Below, piece after piece: positions 18,105 through 26,627 of a stretch of 64,000 nucleotides of DNA. The DNA lies in the NCBI RefSeq assembly GCF_028867965.1, contig NZ_JAPQNT010000001.1:62001-126000 (forward strand), written 5' to 3'. How positions within the stretch are numbered: position 1 is the first letter of the stretch; each line of letters opens with the position of its first letter. Origin of the DNA: Flavobacterium sp. SUN046. Its GTDB lineage: Bacteria > Bacteroidota > Bacteroidia > Flavobacteriales > Flavobacteriaceae. The translations under genes and the position numbers were made by a program. Below the pieces are notes generated by a model that worked only from the letters and a program-made list of their open reading frames with translations, was not told the origin of the DNA and did not search any database.

Positions 18105-20081
18105 CTAATTATGCCTAGAAATAACTCGTCCCAATTTTTTAGAAAACATATTAGTTAGTTCGTTATAATCTCTTACGCCAGACAGTATTTCAAAATTATC
18201 AACTTCGGCGTCATTAGAAACTGATGCTTGTAATTCTTTGATAATCTTACTCACTAATAGCCATCTTAAAGTTAATATTGTTTCAGAAACATATTGACTT
18301 ATGGTTTTATCTTTTGATTTTACAAATATGTTTTTGGCTTCCCAATTGTCTAATGAATAGCGTTCGTCATTCATTAATATTGAGGTTACTTCTTGCGATA
18401 ATTCGGGTGTTAATTGTGATAAATACTTCTCTAATTCAAAGGTTTCATTTAGATTAAAGTAATTTATTAAATCATTATAAATATCTTTAAATAACGGATT
18501 TGCTAATTCGGTTTCGTCTTCCTGCAAACTCAAGAAAATTCTTTGGTAGACTTTGTATTTATTCATTTCTGTAACCTCAACCATTTCACCAGCTTCGTTT
18601 GCTTTAAGCAAAATGTCTTCAAATTCATCTTCTACATTTCCGTAAATTAATAGAATTTCTATGATTTTATGTTCCAATTCAAATTGAATATCAACAGTTT
18701 CGGTTGCAATTGGATTTTCATTTTTGTGAACTTCAAATGCGGTTAGCTCTTCTTTGTGCTTTTTTCCTAATTCTTGAATGTCTTTTTTAACCAGTTGTGC
18801 CAAAGTATTGAACAAGACATCTTCAGAAATATCCATAATTCTGGAAACTTCTTTAATATAAACCTCGCGTTTAATTCGATCCGGAATTTTAGAAATACTA
18901 GCGACCATATCCCGAATTAAATCGGCTTTCTTGATTGGATCATTCTTGGCATCTTTCATTAAAAGTGATGCTTTGAATTGAATGAAATCCATAGCATTTT
19001 CATCAAAATACTTGATTAAATCTTGCAACGGCGTTTTCTTGGCAAAACTATCTGGATCTTCACCATCAGGAAACGTGCATACTTTTACGTTCATTCCTTC
19101 TTCTAGAATCAAATCGATTCCTCGAATAGAAGCGCGCAAACCAGCAGCATCGCCATCAAAAAGTACAGTAACATTTTTGGTTAACCGATTTATCAATCGA
19201 ATTTGATCTGGTGTTAAAGCCGTTCCAGAAGATGAAACTACATTCTCAATTCCGGCTTGGTGCATTTGAATAACATCAGTGTAACCTTCCACCAAATAAC
19301 AATTGTCTTGTTTGGCTATTGCTTGTTTGGCATGAAAAATTCCATACAAAACCTTACTTTTATGATACAAATCACTTTCTGGCGAATTAAGATATTTAGC
19401 CGCTTTTTTATCGTTGGTTAAAATTCGACCACCAAAACCTAAAACTCTTCCGCTCATCGACTGAATTGGGAACATCACACGACCTTTAAATCGGTCAAAT
19501 TGCTTGTCTTCTCCAACAATTGTCAATCCGGTTTTTTCTAGAAAATCTAATTGATATCCTTTTCCGAGTGCTTCCTTGGTAAATGCATCCCATTGATTGG
19601 GCGAATATCCCAAATTGAATTTTTTGATTGTATCGTTTGTAAAGCCGCGTTCTTTGAAATAAGAATAACCGATGGCCTTTCCTTCTTCTGAATTAAATAA
19701 AGTATCTTGAAAATATTTGGATGCAAATTCAGAAACCAAAAACAAACTTTCGCGTTCGTTAGCGACTACTTTATCTTCGTCTGAAAGCTCAGTTTCTTCT
19801 ACTTCTATATTGTACTTTTTTGCCAAAAACCGAATAGCTTCTGGATAAGTAAACTGCGAATGTTCCATGATGAAAGCAATCGCATTGCCGCCTTTTCCGG
19901 AACTAAAATCTTTCCAAATTCCTTTAGCAGGCGAAACCATGAACGAAGGCGAACGCTCGTCTGAAAACGGACTTAAGCCTTTGAAGTTACTTCCGGCGCG
20001 CTTTAATTGCACAAAATCGCCAATAACTTCTTCTACTCGAGCTGCTTCGTAAACTTTATCTATGGTTTCTTTGGTAATCAA
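18105..20081 (-). CDS. dnaG: DNA primase lacking the zinc-finger ligands
   Basis: DnaG makes RNA primers at the replication fork. The 658-residue protein has the N-terminal CHC2-type domain, the RNAP-like and TOPRIM core (FDGDAAGLRA, LVEGYTDVI) and a C-terminal helicase-interaction region. In the N-terminal domain the positions that hold zinc in E. coli (Cys, His, Cys, Cys) are Ser37, Ser40, Asp58 and Ser61 here (LSPFSDERSPSF and IWKDFSSGKGG), so it cannot bind zinc there. The surrounding fold residues are kept. I recall this variant in other Flavobacteriaceae. Confidence 0.94.
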   Translation of the reverse strand: MITKETIDKVYEAARVEEVIGDFVQLKRAGSNFKGLSPFSDERSPSFMVSPAKGIWKDFSSGKGGNAIAFIMEHSQFTYPEAIRFLAKKYNIEVEETELSDEDKVVANERESLFLVSEFASKYFQDTLFNSEEGKAIGYSYFKERGFTNDTIKKFNLGYSPNQWDAFTKEALGKGYQLDFLEKTGLTIVGEDKQFDRFKGRVMFPIQSMSGRVLGFGGRILTNDKKAAKYLNSPESDLYHKSKVLYGIFHAKQAIAKQDNCYLVEGYTDVIQMHQAGIENVVSSSGTALTPDQIRLINRLTKNVTVLFDGDAAGLRASIRGIDLILEEGMNVKVCTFPDGEDPDSFAKKTPLQDLIKYFDENAMDFIQFKASLLMKDAKNDPIKKADLIRDMVASISKIPDRIKREVYIKEVSRIMDISEDVLFNTLAQLVKKDIQELGKKHKEELTAFEVHKNENPIATETVDIQFELEHKIIEILLIYGNVEDEFEDILLKANEAGEMVEVTEMNKYKVYQRIFLSLQEDETELANPLFKDIYNDLINYFNLNETFELEKYLSQLTPELSQEVTSILMNDERYSLDNWEAKNIFVKSKDKTISQYVSETILTLRWLLVSKIIKELQASVSNDAEVDNFEILSGVRDYNELTNMFSKKLGRVISRHN

Positions 20082-20090
20082 TTTTTAAAA

Positions 20091-20122
20091 AAAGTTTAAA
20101 AGTTTAAAAGTTTAAAAGTTTA
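20091..20122. repeat. octamer tandem repeat AAAGTTTA x4
   Basis: Four perfect copies of the 8-mer AAAGTTTA lie upstream of dnaG. The same unit builds the arms of the inverted repeat at 3938-3991. A partial reverse copy (CAAACTTAAAAC) follows at about 20127. Confidence 0.8.
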
Positions 20123-20213
20123 ATTTCAAACTTAAAACACTATTTGGTCTGTAAAAATACATAAATTTTAAATAAAAAAGGCGTGATGAAAACAGGTATG
20201 ATGAAAAATTTGA

Positions 20214-20240
20214 TAAAAAAAGGCGCGATAAATCGCGCCT
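20214..20240 (-). terminator. terminator of the sigma/OMP operon
   Basis: The inverted repeat AGGCGCGA-N4-TCGCGCCT (20221-20240) is GC-rich in an AT-rich setting and is followed on the minus strand by a T-run (complement of 20214-20220). It lies 22 bases after the stop of the outer-membrane protein gene. Confidence 0.85.
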
Positions 20241-20261
20241 CTACAACCTAAACAAAATATT

Positions 20262-21284
20262 TTAATTGAAATCGAAACGAACTCCTAATGAAATGTTGTT
20301 TTGTTTTACAACATTGTTCTCAAACATTGGATTCAAATCGTATTTTACATACAAACTTGTTTCTTTATAACCCAAATAGGCACTTACTCCATAAACGAAA
20401 TTATTCACATTGAAATCTCCTTTTTCTTTGACTGTTATATCGTTTCCATCTACATCTTCAAATTCTTGAAATTGTTTCGATTTGATTCTAAGTCCTGCAT
20501 AACCTCCTAATCCCAAACGAACACTTTGATGTGATTGAAAAAATGCTTTTCCGTCTTTAGATTTGTTTTTAGAAAAATCAAATTCAAGATGTAATGGTGC
20601 TACTAGATACACATTTCTAAAACGAGAATCCTCTAAATTTGTTCCGCTAGTTTGAAGATTGGTTTGATCGCCAGTTTTCACAAAAACTCTATTATCTGTA
20701 GGACGAAGATTGTTATACATTACTGAATATCCGTATTTTAAATGCAATAAATTATTGTTTTTTAATATTCTTGTGTTGTAAGTTGTTCCCCATTCGTAAA
20801 AATGTGAACCCCAATATCTAAAATCTGAACCAGCTACTTTTCCGTCAGTTGCCAAATTATTTACACCGGCAGCAAATACAAATTGAGAAGTAGTTCTTTT
20901 TTCAGATTTTTTAATCGTATCGTTTTTAGGCTTAAAATCAAAACTGAATTCGTGGTGGGTACTTTTAATATTTCCATCTACTTTTTGTTGTATTAAATCT
21001 TTTAATTCCATTTGAACAACAGCAATTCTGTTTTCAATTATGGTTGCTCTTGCTTCTGCTAATTCTTTTTTCTTTGCATCGGCTTGATCTTTAGTAATTA
21101 CTCCTTTTTCGAGTTGTACATTGATTGCCTCAACCTCAACTTTCAAGGTTTGTTTTTCTTCGTTTGTAATGTTTTCAATCTTTGTTGCAATAGCTCTTGC
21201 TTTTGATTCAAACGATTCTTGTGCCACTAATTTGCTTGCGAAAAGACATAGTGATAGTGCTAAGTAAATTGTAAAATTTCTCAT
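20262..21284 (-). CDS. outer membrane beta-barrel protein with N-terminal coiled coil
   Basis: 340 residues with a signal peptide ending near VAQ (about residue 21). Residues about 25-105 are charged, alanine-rich and helical, likely a periplasmic coiled coil. From about 130 onward the pattern of alternating strands and the terminal NNISLGVRFDFN with a final aromatic-rich strand indicate an outer-membrane barrel. It is the last gene of an operon with an ECF sigma factor and a membrane protein. The function is unknown; it may be the target or sensor of that system. Confidence 0.7.
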   Translation of the reverse strand: MRNFTIYLALSLCLFASKLVAQESFESKARAIATKIENITNEEKQTLKVEVEAINVQLEKGVITKDQADAKKKELAEARATIIENRIAVVQMELKDLIQQKVDGNIKSTHHEFSFDFKPKNDTIKKSEKRTTSQFVFAAGVNNLATDGKVAGSDFRYWGSHFYEWGTTYNTRILKNNNLLHLKYGYSVMYNNLRPTDNRVFVKTGDQTNLQTSGTNLEDSRFRNVYLVAPLHLEFDFSKNKSKDGKAFFQSHQSVRLGLGGYAGLRIKSKQFQEFEDVDGNDITVKEKGDFNVNNFVYGVSAYLGYKETSLYVKYDLNPMFENNVVKQNNISLGVRFDFN

Positions 21285-21318
21285 GATTTCTAATTTGTTA
21301 AATGATTAATTGATGATT

Positions 21319-22068
21319 TTATTCTTGATTTCTGTTGGCAAGTGCTACTTTAACTTCTTGGTAATTCTTGCTGATTTTGGTAATTACTTTTTCTCTGAAG
21401 GTTTGCTCTAATTCTCCGTCGACTTGAGAAAGCAAACTGTTGGCGTTGACTTTAATTTTTTTATCTGTTGGTGTTGTTTTTTGAATTGAAGCAACAGCAT
21501 TATTCTGATTTTGATTGATTGGATTTGAAATAACATCTGTTTTTGGTTCTTCGTTTTTTGGTAGTTCTTTTTGAGCGATTACTTCCTTATTTTGAACTTC
21601 ATTTAATGGATTTTTGATTGAATTAACTTTTGTTTTTTGATTGATTGAATTGAAACTCTTTAATGATTGTGCGATGATTGTTTTATTTTCTGTTTTACTA
21701 TTTTCTTTTTCTCTTTTTTCAACTTGTTCTTTAAAACCTGTAAGTCCGTCATTATCTATTCCAGTATTCCTATTTACACTATTTTGATTTTCGTTTGAAC
21801 TTGATTTAATAACATTTTCATTTACTACCACATTATTCTCAGGTTTAACGACAATTCCTTTTTGATTGAAAAAAAACATACCAACTGATACTAAAACGAA
21901 AATGCTTGCAGCTATATATAACCAACCAAAAGAACGCTTTGTTTTTTTTTCTTCTGCTATTGATAACATCGCATCTAATCTATCCCAAGCCATTTCAGTT
22001 GGTTGAATTTCGCGAGAATTTAATTTTTCTCTAATTTGATTTTCTATGTTATTCGGTTCCATTGTCAT
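21319..22068 (-). CDS. single-pass membrane protein, probable anti-sigma partner
   Basis: 249 residues. The N-terminal part (about 1-45) is soluble and contains PTEMAWDRLDAMLS, a motif seen in Bacteroidetes proteins next to ECF sigma genes. One membrane helix lies at about 47-66 (GWLYIAASIFVLVSVGMFFF), followed by a long low-complexity periplasmic region rich in N, K, Q and E. It overlaps the end of the sigma factor gene by 14-20 bases, so it is probably its regulator, but the usual zinc anti-sigma motif is absent. The start may be ATG 22068 or 22062. Confidence 0.7.
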   Translation of the reverse strand: MTMEPNNIENQIREKLNSREIQPTEMAWDRLDAMLSIAEEKKTKRSFGWLYIAASIFVLVSVGMFFFNQKGIVVKPENNVVVNENVIKSSSNENQNSVNRNTGIDNDGLTGFKEQVEKREKENSKTENKTIIAQSLKSFNSINQKTKVNSIKNPLNEVQNKEVIAQKELPKNEEPKTDVISNPINQNQNNAVASIQKTTPTDKKIKVNANSLLSQVDGELEQTFREKVITKISKNYQEVKVALANRNQE

Positions 22069-22609
22069 AATTTTTTAATTTGCTAATGTTGGTTTGCAAC
22101 ATTTTTCGTGCGTGCGATAATTGCGATTTTGATGTCCCTTCATTTATTCCTAACATCGCTGCTATTTCTTGATGTTTGTAACCTTCAATCGCATAAAGGT
22201 TAAAAACCATTTTGTATCCATCGGGTAAACTGTCTATTAAAGATTGAATATCCTCTACAGAAAACTGACTTTCGATATTATTAAAACTTTCTTCAAAATA
22301 ATTCTCGTCTTCAATGAACTTGACTTTCTTTTGAACTCTAATGAAAGAAATACATTCGTTAATCATAATTCGGCGAATCCAACCTTCAAAACTTCCTTCG
22401 TGTTTAAAATTCTTTAAATTGGTAAAGACTTTCATAAAAGCAGTTATCATAATGTCTTCTGCTTGATGCAAATCTTTGATATATTGTCGGCAAACACTTA
22501 GCATTTTTGGAGAAAATTTAGAATATAATTTCTGTTGAGCATGACGATTATTTTCGACAGCCAATTCGATTAATTCTTTTTCTTCTTGATGTAAGTTGAT
22601 TACTTTCAT
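22049..22609 (-). CDS. ECF-type RNA polymerase sigma factor
   Basis: 186 residues with region 2 (YSKFSPKMLSVCRQYIKDLHQAEDIMITAFMKVF, residues about 29-62) and region 4 (LPDGYKMVFNLYAIEGYKHQEIAAMLG). It directs RNA polymerase to a small regulon, likely including its own operon. It is cotranscribed with the membrane protein and the barrel protein. A TAnnTTTG box on the minus strand lies at 22707-22714. Confidence 0.92.
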   Translation of the reverse strand: MKVINLHQEEKELIELAVENNRHAQQKLYSKFSPKMLSVCRQYIKDLHQAEDIMITAFMKVFTNLKNFKHEGSFEGWIRRIMINECISFIRVQKKVKFIEDENYFEESFNNIESQFSVEDIQSLIDSLPDGYKMVFNLYAIEGYKHQEIAAMLGINEGTSKSQLSHARKMLQTNISKLKNYDNGTE

Positions 22610-22615
22610 GACTCA

Positions 22616-22643
22616 GTGTTCAGTATTCAGTTTTTAGTGTTCA
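22616..22643. repeat. degenerate heptamer repeat GTGTTCA/GTATTCA
   Basis: Four consecutive heptamers GTGTTCA, GTATTCA, GTTTTTA and GTGTTCA lie directly upstream of the sigma factor gene. They resemble the TTTTCAG repeat at 10457-10484. Confidence 0.6.
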
Positions 22644-22706
22644 GTTATTTGCATTAAAAACAGACTTCTATTAGCATAGACGATTGTCGTTTCAAAATGG
22701 TTGCAT

Positions 22707-22714
22707 CAAAAGTA
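22707..22714 (-). promoter_or_regulatory. -7 promoter element of the ECF sigma operon
   Basis: TACTTTTG on the minus strand matches TAnnTTTG. It lies about 97 bases upstream of the sigma ATG. No clear -33 TTG is seen. Confidence 0.4.
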
Positions 22715-22796
22715 AATTTATTTGAAAAAAAATAATTGTAAAAATGGAATTACCAATATAATCAAGGGTTCGCAAAAATAAAAAAAATGAAATTTC

Positions 22797-22815
22797 TTCG
22801 TGCCTTGCAATGACT
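22797..22815 (-). repeat. GTCATT-type half repeat element
   Basis: The minus strand reads GTCATTGCAAGGCACGAAG just after the polyprenyl synthase stop. It resembles the GTCATTNCGANGNACGAAG-type element found as palindromes in flavobacterial spacers and the one at 15331-15398. Confidence 0.5.
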
Positions 22816-22821
22816 TAACGA

Positions 22822-23799
22822 TTATTTTTTACGTTCGATAACATAGTTAACCATCAAAATCAAACTGTCTTTGTAAGTAGAATTTGGGAAATCTTGAATT
22901 AAAGCGAGTGCTTCTTGTTGGAATTGTTCCATCTTTTCTTCGGCATACGTCAATCCGTTTTTGTCTTTTACAAATTGGATTACTTCTTTAACGCGTTTTT
23001 TATCTTTGTTATGATTTTTAATCGAATTAATACACCAACTTTTTTCTGTAGACGAACAATTGTTTAAAGCATAAATCAATGGCAACGTCATTTTTTGTTC
23101 TTTGATGTCTATTCCTGTTGGTTTTCCGATAGCTTCGTCGGTGTAATCGAACAAGTCGTCTTTTATTTGAAATGCCATTCCGATAAGCTCACCAAATTTT
23201 CGCATCGTTTCAACTTGAATTTCATCATCAGAAACTGATTTAGCTCCGAGTGCACAACAAGCAGCAATAAGTGTAGCTGTTTTTTGGCGGATAATTTCGT
23301 AGTAAATATCTTCAGTAATATCTAATCTTCGGGCTTTTTCTATTTGAAGTAATTCGCCTTCGCTCATTTCACGAACTGCAACAGAAATAATTCGTAATAA
23401 ATCAAAATCACCATGATCAATTGATAGCAATAATCCTTTTGAAAGCAAATAATCGCCAACTAAAACGGCAATTTTATTTTTCCAAAGTGCATTTATTGAA
23501 AAAAAACCACGTCTTCTATTACTGTCGTCAACTACATCATCATGAACTAAAGTTGCAGTGTGAATTAATTCAATTACACATGCGCCGCGATACGTTCGCT
23601 CTTCAACTGTTCCGCCTGAAATCATTTTGGCGGTTAAGAAAACAAACATTGGTCGCATCTGTTTTCCTTTTCGGTTGACTATATAATAGGTAATTCTATT
23701 TAACAAAGCCACTTTGGAAGTCATTGATTCGTAGAACTTTTTTTCGAAAAGTTCCATTTCTACTAGAATCGGCTGTTTTATTTGTGACGTGATGTTCAT
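22822..23799 (-). CDS. trans-polyprenyl diphosphate synthase
   Basis: A class I prenyltransferase of 325 residues that extends farnesyl or geranyl diphosphate with IPP, probably for menaquinone side chains. It has the first aspartate-rich motif DDVVDD (87-92), preceded by H86, and followed by NRRRG. The second motif is KDDLFDYT. The GKQMRP motif is at 45-50. It resembles octaprenyl/heptaprenyl synthases; product length cannot be read from sequence. A -7 box lies only 7 bases before the ATG, so the mRNA may be nearly leaderless. Confidence 0.92.
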   Translation of the reverse strand: MNITSQIKQPILVEMELFEKKFYESMTSKVALLNRITYYIVNRKGKQMRPMFVFLTAKMISGGTVEERTYRGACVIELIHTATLVHDDVVDDSNRRRGFFSINALWKNKIAVLVGDYLLSKGLLLSIDHGDFDLLRIISVAVREMSEGELLQIEKARRLDITEDIYYEIIRQKTATLIAACCALGAKSVSDDEIQVETMRKFGELIGMAFQIKDDLFDYTDEAIGKPTGIDIKEQKMTLPLIYALNNCSSTEKSWCINSIKNHNKDKKRVKEVIQFVKDKNGLTYAEEKMEQFQQEALALIQDFPNSTYKDSLILMVNYVIERKK

Positions 23800-23806
23800 T
23801 GGTCTT

Positions 23807-23814
23807 CAAAGATA
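23807..23814 (-). promoter_or_regulatory. -7 box next to polyprenyl synthase start
   Basis: TATCTTTG on the minus strand (TAnnTTTG) ends 7 bases before the start codon. If it is used, transcription starts at or next to the ATG. Confidence 0.5.
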
Positions 23815-23905
23815 CAACAATCAAGCTATTTGAAAAATATTTTATGATTACATTAAACCTTTTTAATATATTTATGTCTTACTATAAACCATAAATTGTA
23901 ACACT

Positions 23906-24793
23906 ATGAAAACAAAAATTTTATTTTTAGGATTAGCACTGTCTTTATTCACAATTAGTTGTAACAAAGACAAAGAGAGCAATGATTTCTCTGCTGATGA
24001 AGCTGGAGTAAATGCAAAAATTGATTTGGCAAATGACGATGTTTCGGATGTTGTTGAAGCTCAATTTAACGCTACAATGGACAATAGTACATCAGGAAAA
24101 TCATTAGAAACTGCCGCCACTGCAACTACCAATCTACCATCTTGCGCTACTGTAACAAGAGTTCCTGCTTTTGGTACTGCTCCAACTGTTGGTCAAACGG
24201 TAACAAAAACTGTCGATTTTGGAACAACTGGTTGCCCAATGCCTAACGGAAACATCTTGAAAGGACAAATTATAATTTCATTTGTTTACCAACCAACGGC
24301 AACATCACATACTATTAACTATCAATTTGTAAATTTCTATCACAATGCAATAAAATTTGATGGAAATAAAACCTTTACAAGAACAATGAGTGTGGCAACA
24401 GCTGCATCGCCAAGTCATCCTATTGTAGTAATGACGATGGATTTAACTGCAACTTTTCCAGATGGTAGAGTATTTAATAGAGTTGGAACTAGAACTAGAG
24501 AAATTGTTGAAGGTTATGGAACACCGGCTATATTGATTGATAATATTTATCATGTAACAGGATCTTGGACTACAACTTTTCCTAATACGACTGTTCAAAC
24601 AAGTACAATTACAACACCATTAGTTGTGAAAATGAGTTGTATTAATGTAAACAAACCATTATTGGTACAAGGCGTTATTACATTTGTAAGAAACGGAAAT
24701 ACTGCAACTTTAGATTACGGAAATGGCGATTGCGACAATTTAGCTGTATTCACTATCAACGGAAATTCATATACAATTGTTATAGGAAACTAA
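23906..24793 (+). CDS. putative lipoprotein of unknown function
   Basis: 295 residues, not recognised. The lipoprotein signal ends in FTISC (Cys19). The mature part is rich in T, N and V and looks like beta-sandwich or barrel material with alternating strands, and contains cysteines at about 92 and 114 and near the C-terminus. It lies alone between divergent polyprenyl synthase and convergent rlmN and has its own terminator. Confidence 0.6.
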   Translation: MKTKILFLGLALSLFTISCNKDKESNDFSADEAGVNAKIDLANDDVSDVVEAQFNATMDNSTSGKSLETAATATTNLPSCATVTRVPAFGTAPTVGQTVTKTVDFGTTGCPMPNGNILKGQIIISFVYQPTATSHTINYQFVNFYHNAIKFDGNKTFTRTMSVATAASPSHPIVVMTMDLTATFPDGRVFNRVGTRTREIVEGYGTPAILIDNIYHVTGSWTTTFPNTTVQTSTITTPLVVKMSCINVNKPLLVQGVITFVRNGNTATLDYGNGDCDNLAVFTINGNSYTIVIGN

Positions 24794-24821
24794 ACCAATC
24801 CTCAACATTTATTATAAAAGG

Positions 24822-24854
24822 AAAACGTCTCGAAATTATCGAGACGTTTTTTTT
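24822..24854 (+). terminator. terminator after the lipoprotein gene
   Basis: The 12-bp stem AAAACGTCTCGA (24822-24833) pairs with 24839-24850 around a 5-base loop, followed by a run of T. It is strong and lies 28 bases past the stop. Confidence 0.9.
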
Positions 24855-24989
24855 AACTTAAGTTTTCTGAGTGGCTTTTAGTTCAAGTTTACTAAAACAA
24901 TAAATCAAAATTTTGGTTTATAATTTCAAGCAAATGTAAACTGCAACCATTTAATATTTACACGTAGTTTTACGTGTTTTTTAATTATT

Positions 24990-26030
24990 TTAGGCTTCTT
25001 TATTTGCCAATTGTCCGCATGCGGCATCAATATCTTTTCCGCGACTTCTTCTCACTTTTACTACAATTCCAGCTTTTTCAAGTTCTTTGATGTACAAATT
25101 TACAGATTCCTCAGATGCTTGTTGAAATTCGCCATCATCAATTGGATTGTATTCTATTAAATTGACTTTACACGGAACGTATTTGCAGAATTTTACTAAT
25201 GCATCAACGGCTTCTTTATTGTCGTTAATTCCTTTCCAAACAACATATTCGTAGGAAACTTTGCTTTTGGTTTTTCGGTACCAATATTCTAAAGATTCAC
25301 GTAAATCTTTCAACGGAAAATTAGAACTAAACGGCATAATTTTAGCGCGAACTTCATCTATTGCTGAATGTAACGAAACTGCTAATTTGAATTTTACATC
25401 ATCATCAGCCATTTTCTTAATCATCTTCGGAATTCCAGAAGTTGAAACCATAATTCGTTTTGGCGACATTCCCAATCCTTCTTCAGATGTAATCATGTCG
25501 ATTGCTTTGATGACGTTATTATAATTCATCAACGGTTCGCCCATTCCCATAAAAACAATATTGGAAAGTGGACGATTATGGTACAATTTACTTTCGTTAT
25601 CAATGGCTAACACTTGGTCGTAAATTTCGCCAGGTTCTAAATTTCGCATTCTTTTTAAACGAGCAGTGGCGCAGAAATTACAATCTAAACTGCAACCCAC
25701 TTGTGAAGAAACACAAGCTGTAGTTCTAGTTTGCGTTGGAATTAAAACACTTTCAACAACTAATCCATCATGAAGTCGGACTGCATTTTTTACGGTTCCG
25801 TCTTCACTACGTTGCATGGTATCAACTTTAATGTGATTGATCACAAAATTGGCCTCCAACATTGTTCGCGTTTCTTTAGAAACATTAGTCATGTCTTCAA
25901 ATGAATGTGCGCCTTTACTCCACAACCATTCATAAACTTGATTGCCACGGAATGCTTTATCACCATTGGCAACAAAAAAATCTCGAAGTTGTTCTTTAGA
26001 AATGGCTCGAATGTCTTTTTTCTCAATCAT
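24990..26030 (-). CDS. rlmN: 23S rRNA/tRNA adenine-C2 methyltransferase (radical SAM)
   Basis: RlmN methylates C2 of A2503 in 23S rRNA and A37 in some tRNAs with a 4Fe-4S radical SAM mechanism. The 346-residue protein has the CxxxCxxC cluster motif at Cys113, Cys117 and Cys120 (GCSLDCNFCATA) and the GMGEPL motif. The C-terminal catalytic cysteine is probably the one in DIDAACGQL. A TAnnTTTG box lies 4 bases before the ATG. Confidence 0.95.
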   Translation of the reverse strand: MIEKKDIRAISKEQLRDFFVANGDKAFRGNQVYEWLWSKGAHSFEDMTNVSKETRTMLEANFVINHIKVDTMQRSEDGTVKNAVRLHDGLVVESVLIPTQTRTTACVSSQVGCSLDCNFCATARLKRMRNLEPGEIYDQVLAIDNESKLYHNRPLSNIVFMGMGEPLMNYNNVIKAIDMITSEEGLGMSPKRIMVSTSGIPKMIKKMADDDVKFKLAVSLHSAIDEVRAKIMPFSSNFPLKDLRESLEYWYRKTKSKVSYEYVVWKGINDNKEAVDALVKFCKYVPCKVNLIEYNPIDDGEFQQASEESVNLYIKELEKAGIVVKVRRSRGKDIDAACGQLANKEA

Positions 26031-26034
26031 AGTG

Positions 26035-26042
26035 CAAAGGTA
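26035..26042 (-). promoter_or_regulatory. -7 box next to rlmN start
   Basis: TACCTTTG on the minus strand ends 4 bases before the rlmN ATG, which suggests a leaderless transcript. Confidence 0.45.
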
Positions 26043-26058
26043 AAAACAATTTCCTGAT

Positions 26059-26091
26059 TTGGTAATTTGTGTTTGGTAATTTGTAAATTTG
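26059..26091 (+). promoter_or_regulatory. promoter of the 26108 gene (TTG-N22-TAAATTTG)
   Basis: TTG at 26059-26061 and TAAATTTG at 26084-26091 are spaced 22 bases apart, within the range for Bacteroidetes -33/-7 pairs, and lie 16 bases before the ATG. Confidence 0.5.
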
Positions 26092-26107
26092 AAAAAAATC
26101 TTTTAAG

Positions 26108-26623
26108 ATGAAAAACTTCTTTTTATTAATTATTATTTGTGTTACATTTAATTGTTTTGCGCAATATGACTCTATAAAAAACATCACGTATAAAATTGAT
26201 GCTGTTGGTAGAAAATTAATATTACCTGATAAATGGAATGATTTTAATGAGAAAAATAAAGATGAGCATTTTATATCTCATTGTCCAATATTCATAAATG
26301 AAAATAATACAATTCTTGAATTGGCTATATGGGATTCAAAAATACTCCCATTGAAGGATGGTAATAATTTAAAAAAAATTAATAAGTCTTTTTTGATATA
26401 TCTAAAAGAAAAAAATTGGGAAATTCTATTACAAGAAGACAATCATAATAAAGGATATTATTTATATAAAATTAAAATCATATCAAGGTTTGGCAAGCCA
26501 TTAATAATTAATCATTTAATAGGCGTAAAAGAGGAATTCATTTACAAATTTGCAGTCTATAATTATACCAAAGAAACAGAACTTGATTTTGAATTTTTAA
26601 AAAAATCATTTAACAACAACTAG
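26108..26623 (+). CDS. exported protein of unknown function
   Basis: 171 residues, not recognised. It has a signal peptide (hydrophobic residues 4-17, cleavage after FAQ near 19) and a mixed alpha/beta mature part with the motif LPDKWNDF. It is followed by an O-methyltransferase gene after 4 bases, so they are likely cotranscribed, though a functional link is not obvious. Confidence 0.55.
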   Translation: MKNFFLLIIICVTFNCFAQYDSIKNITYKIDAVGRKLILPDKWNDFNEKNKDEHFISHCPIFINENNTILELAIWDSKILPLKDGNNLKKINKSFLIYLKEKNWEILLQEDNHNKGYYLYKIKIISRFGKPLIINHLIGVKEEFIYKFAVYNYTKETELDFEFLKKSFNNN

Positions 26624-26627
26624 AGCC

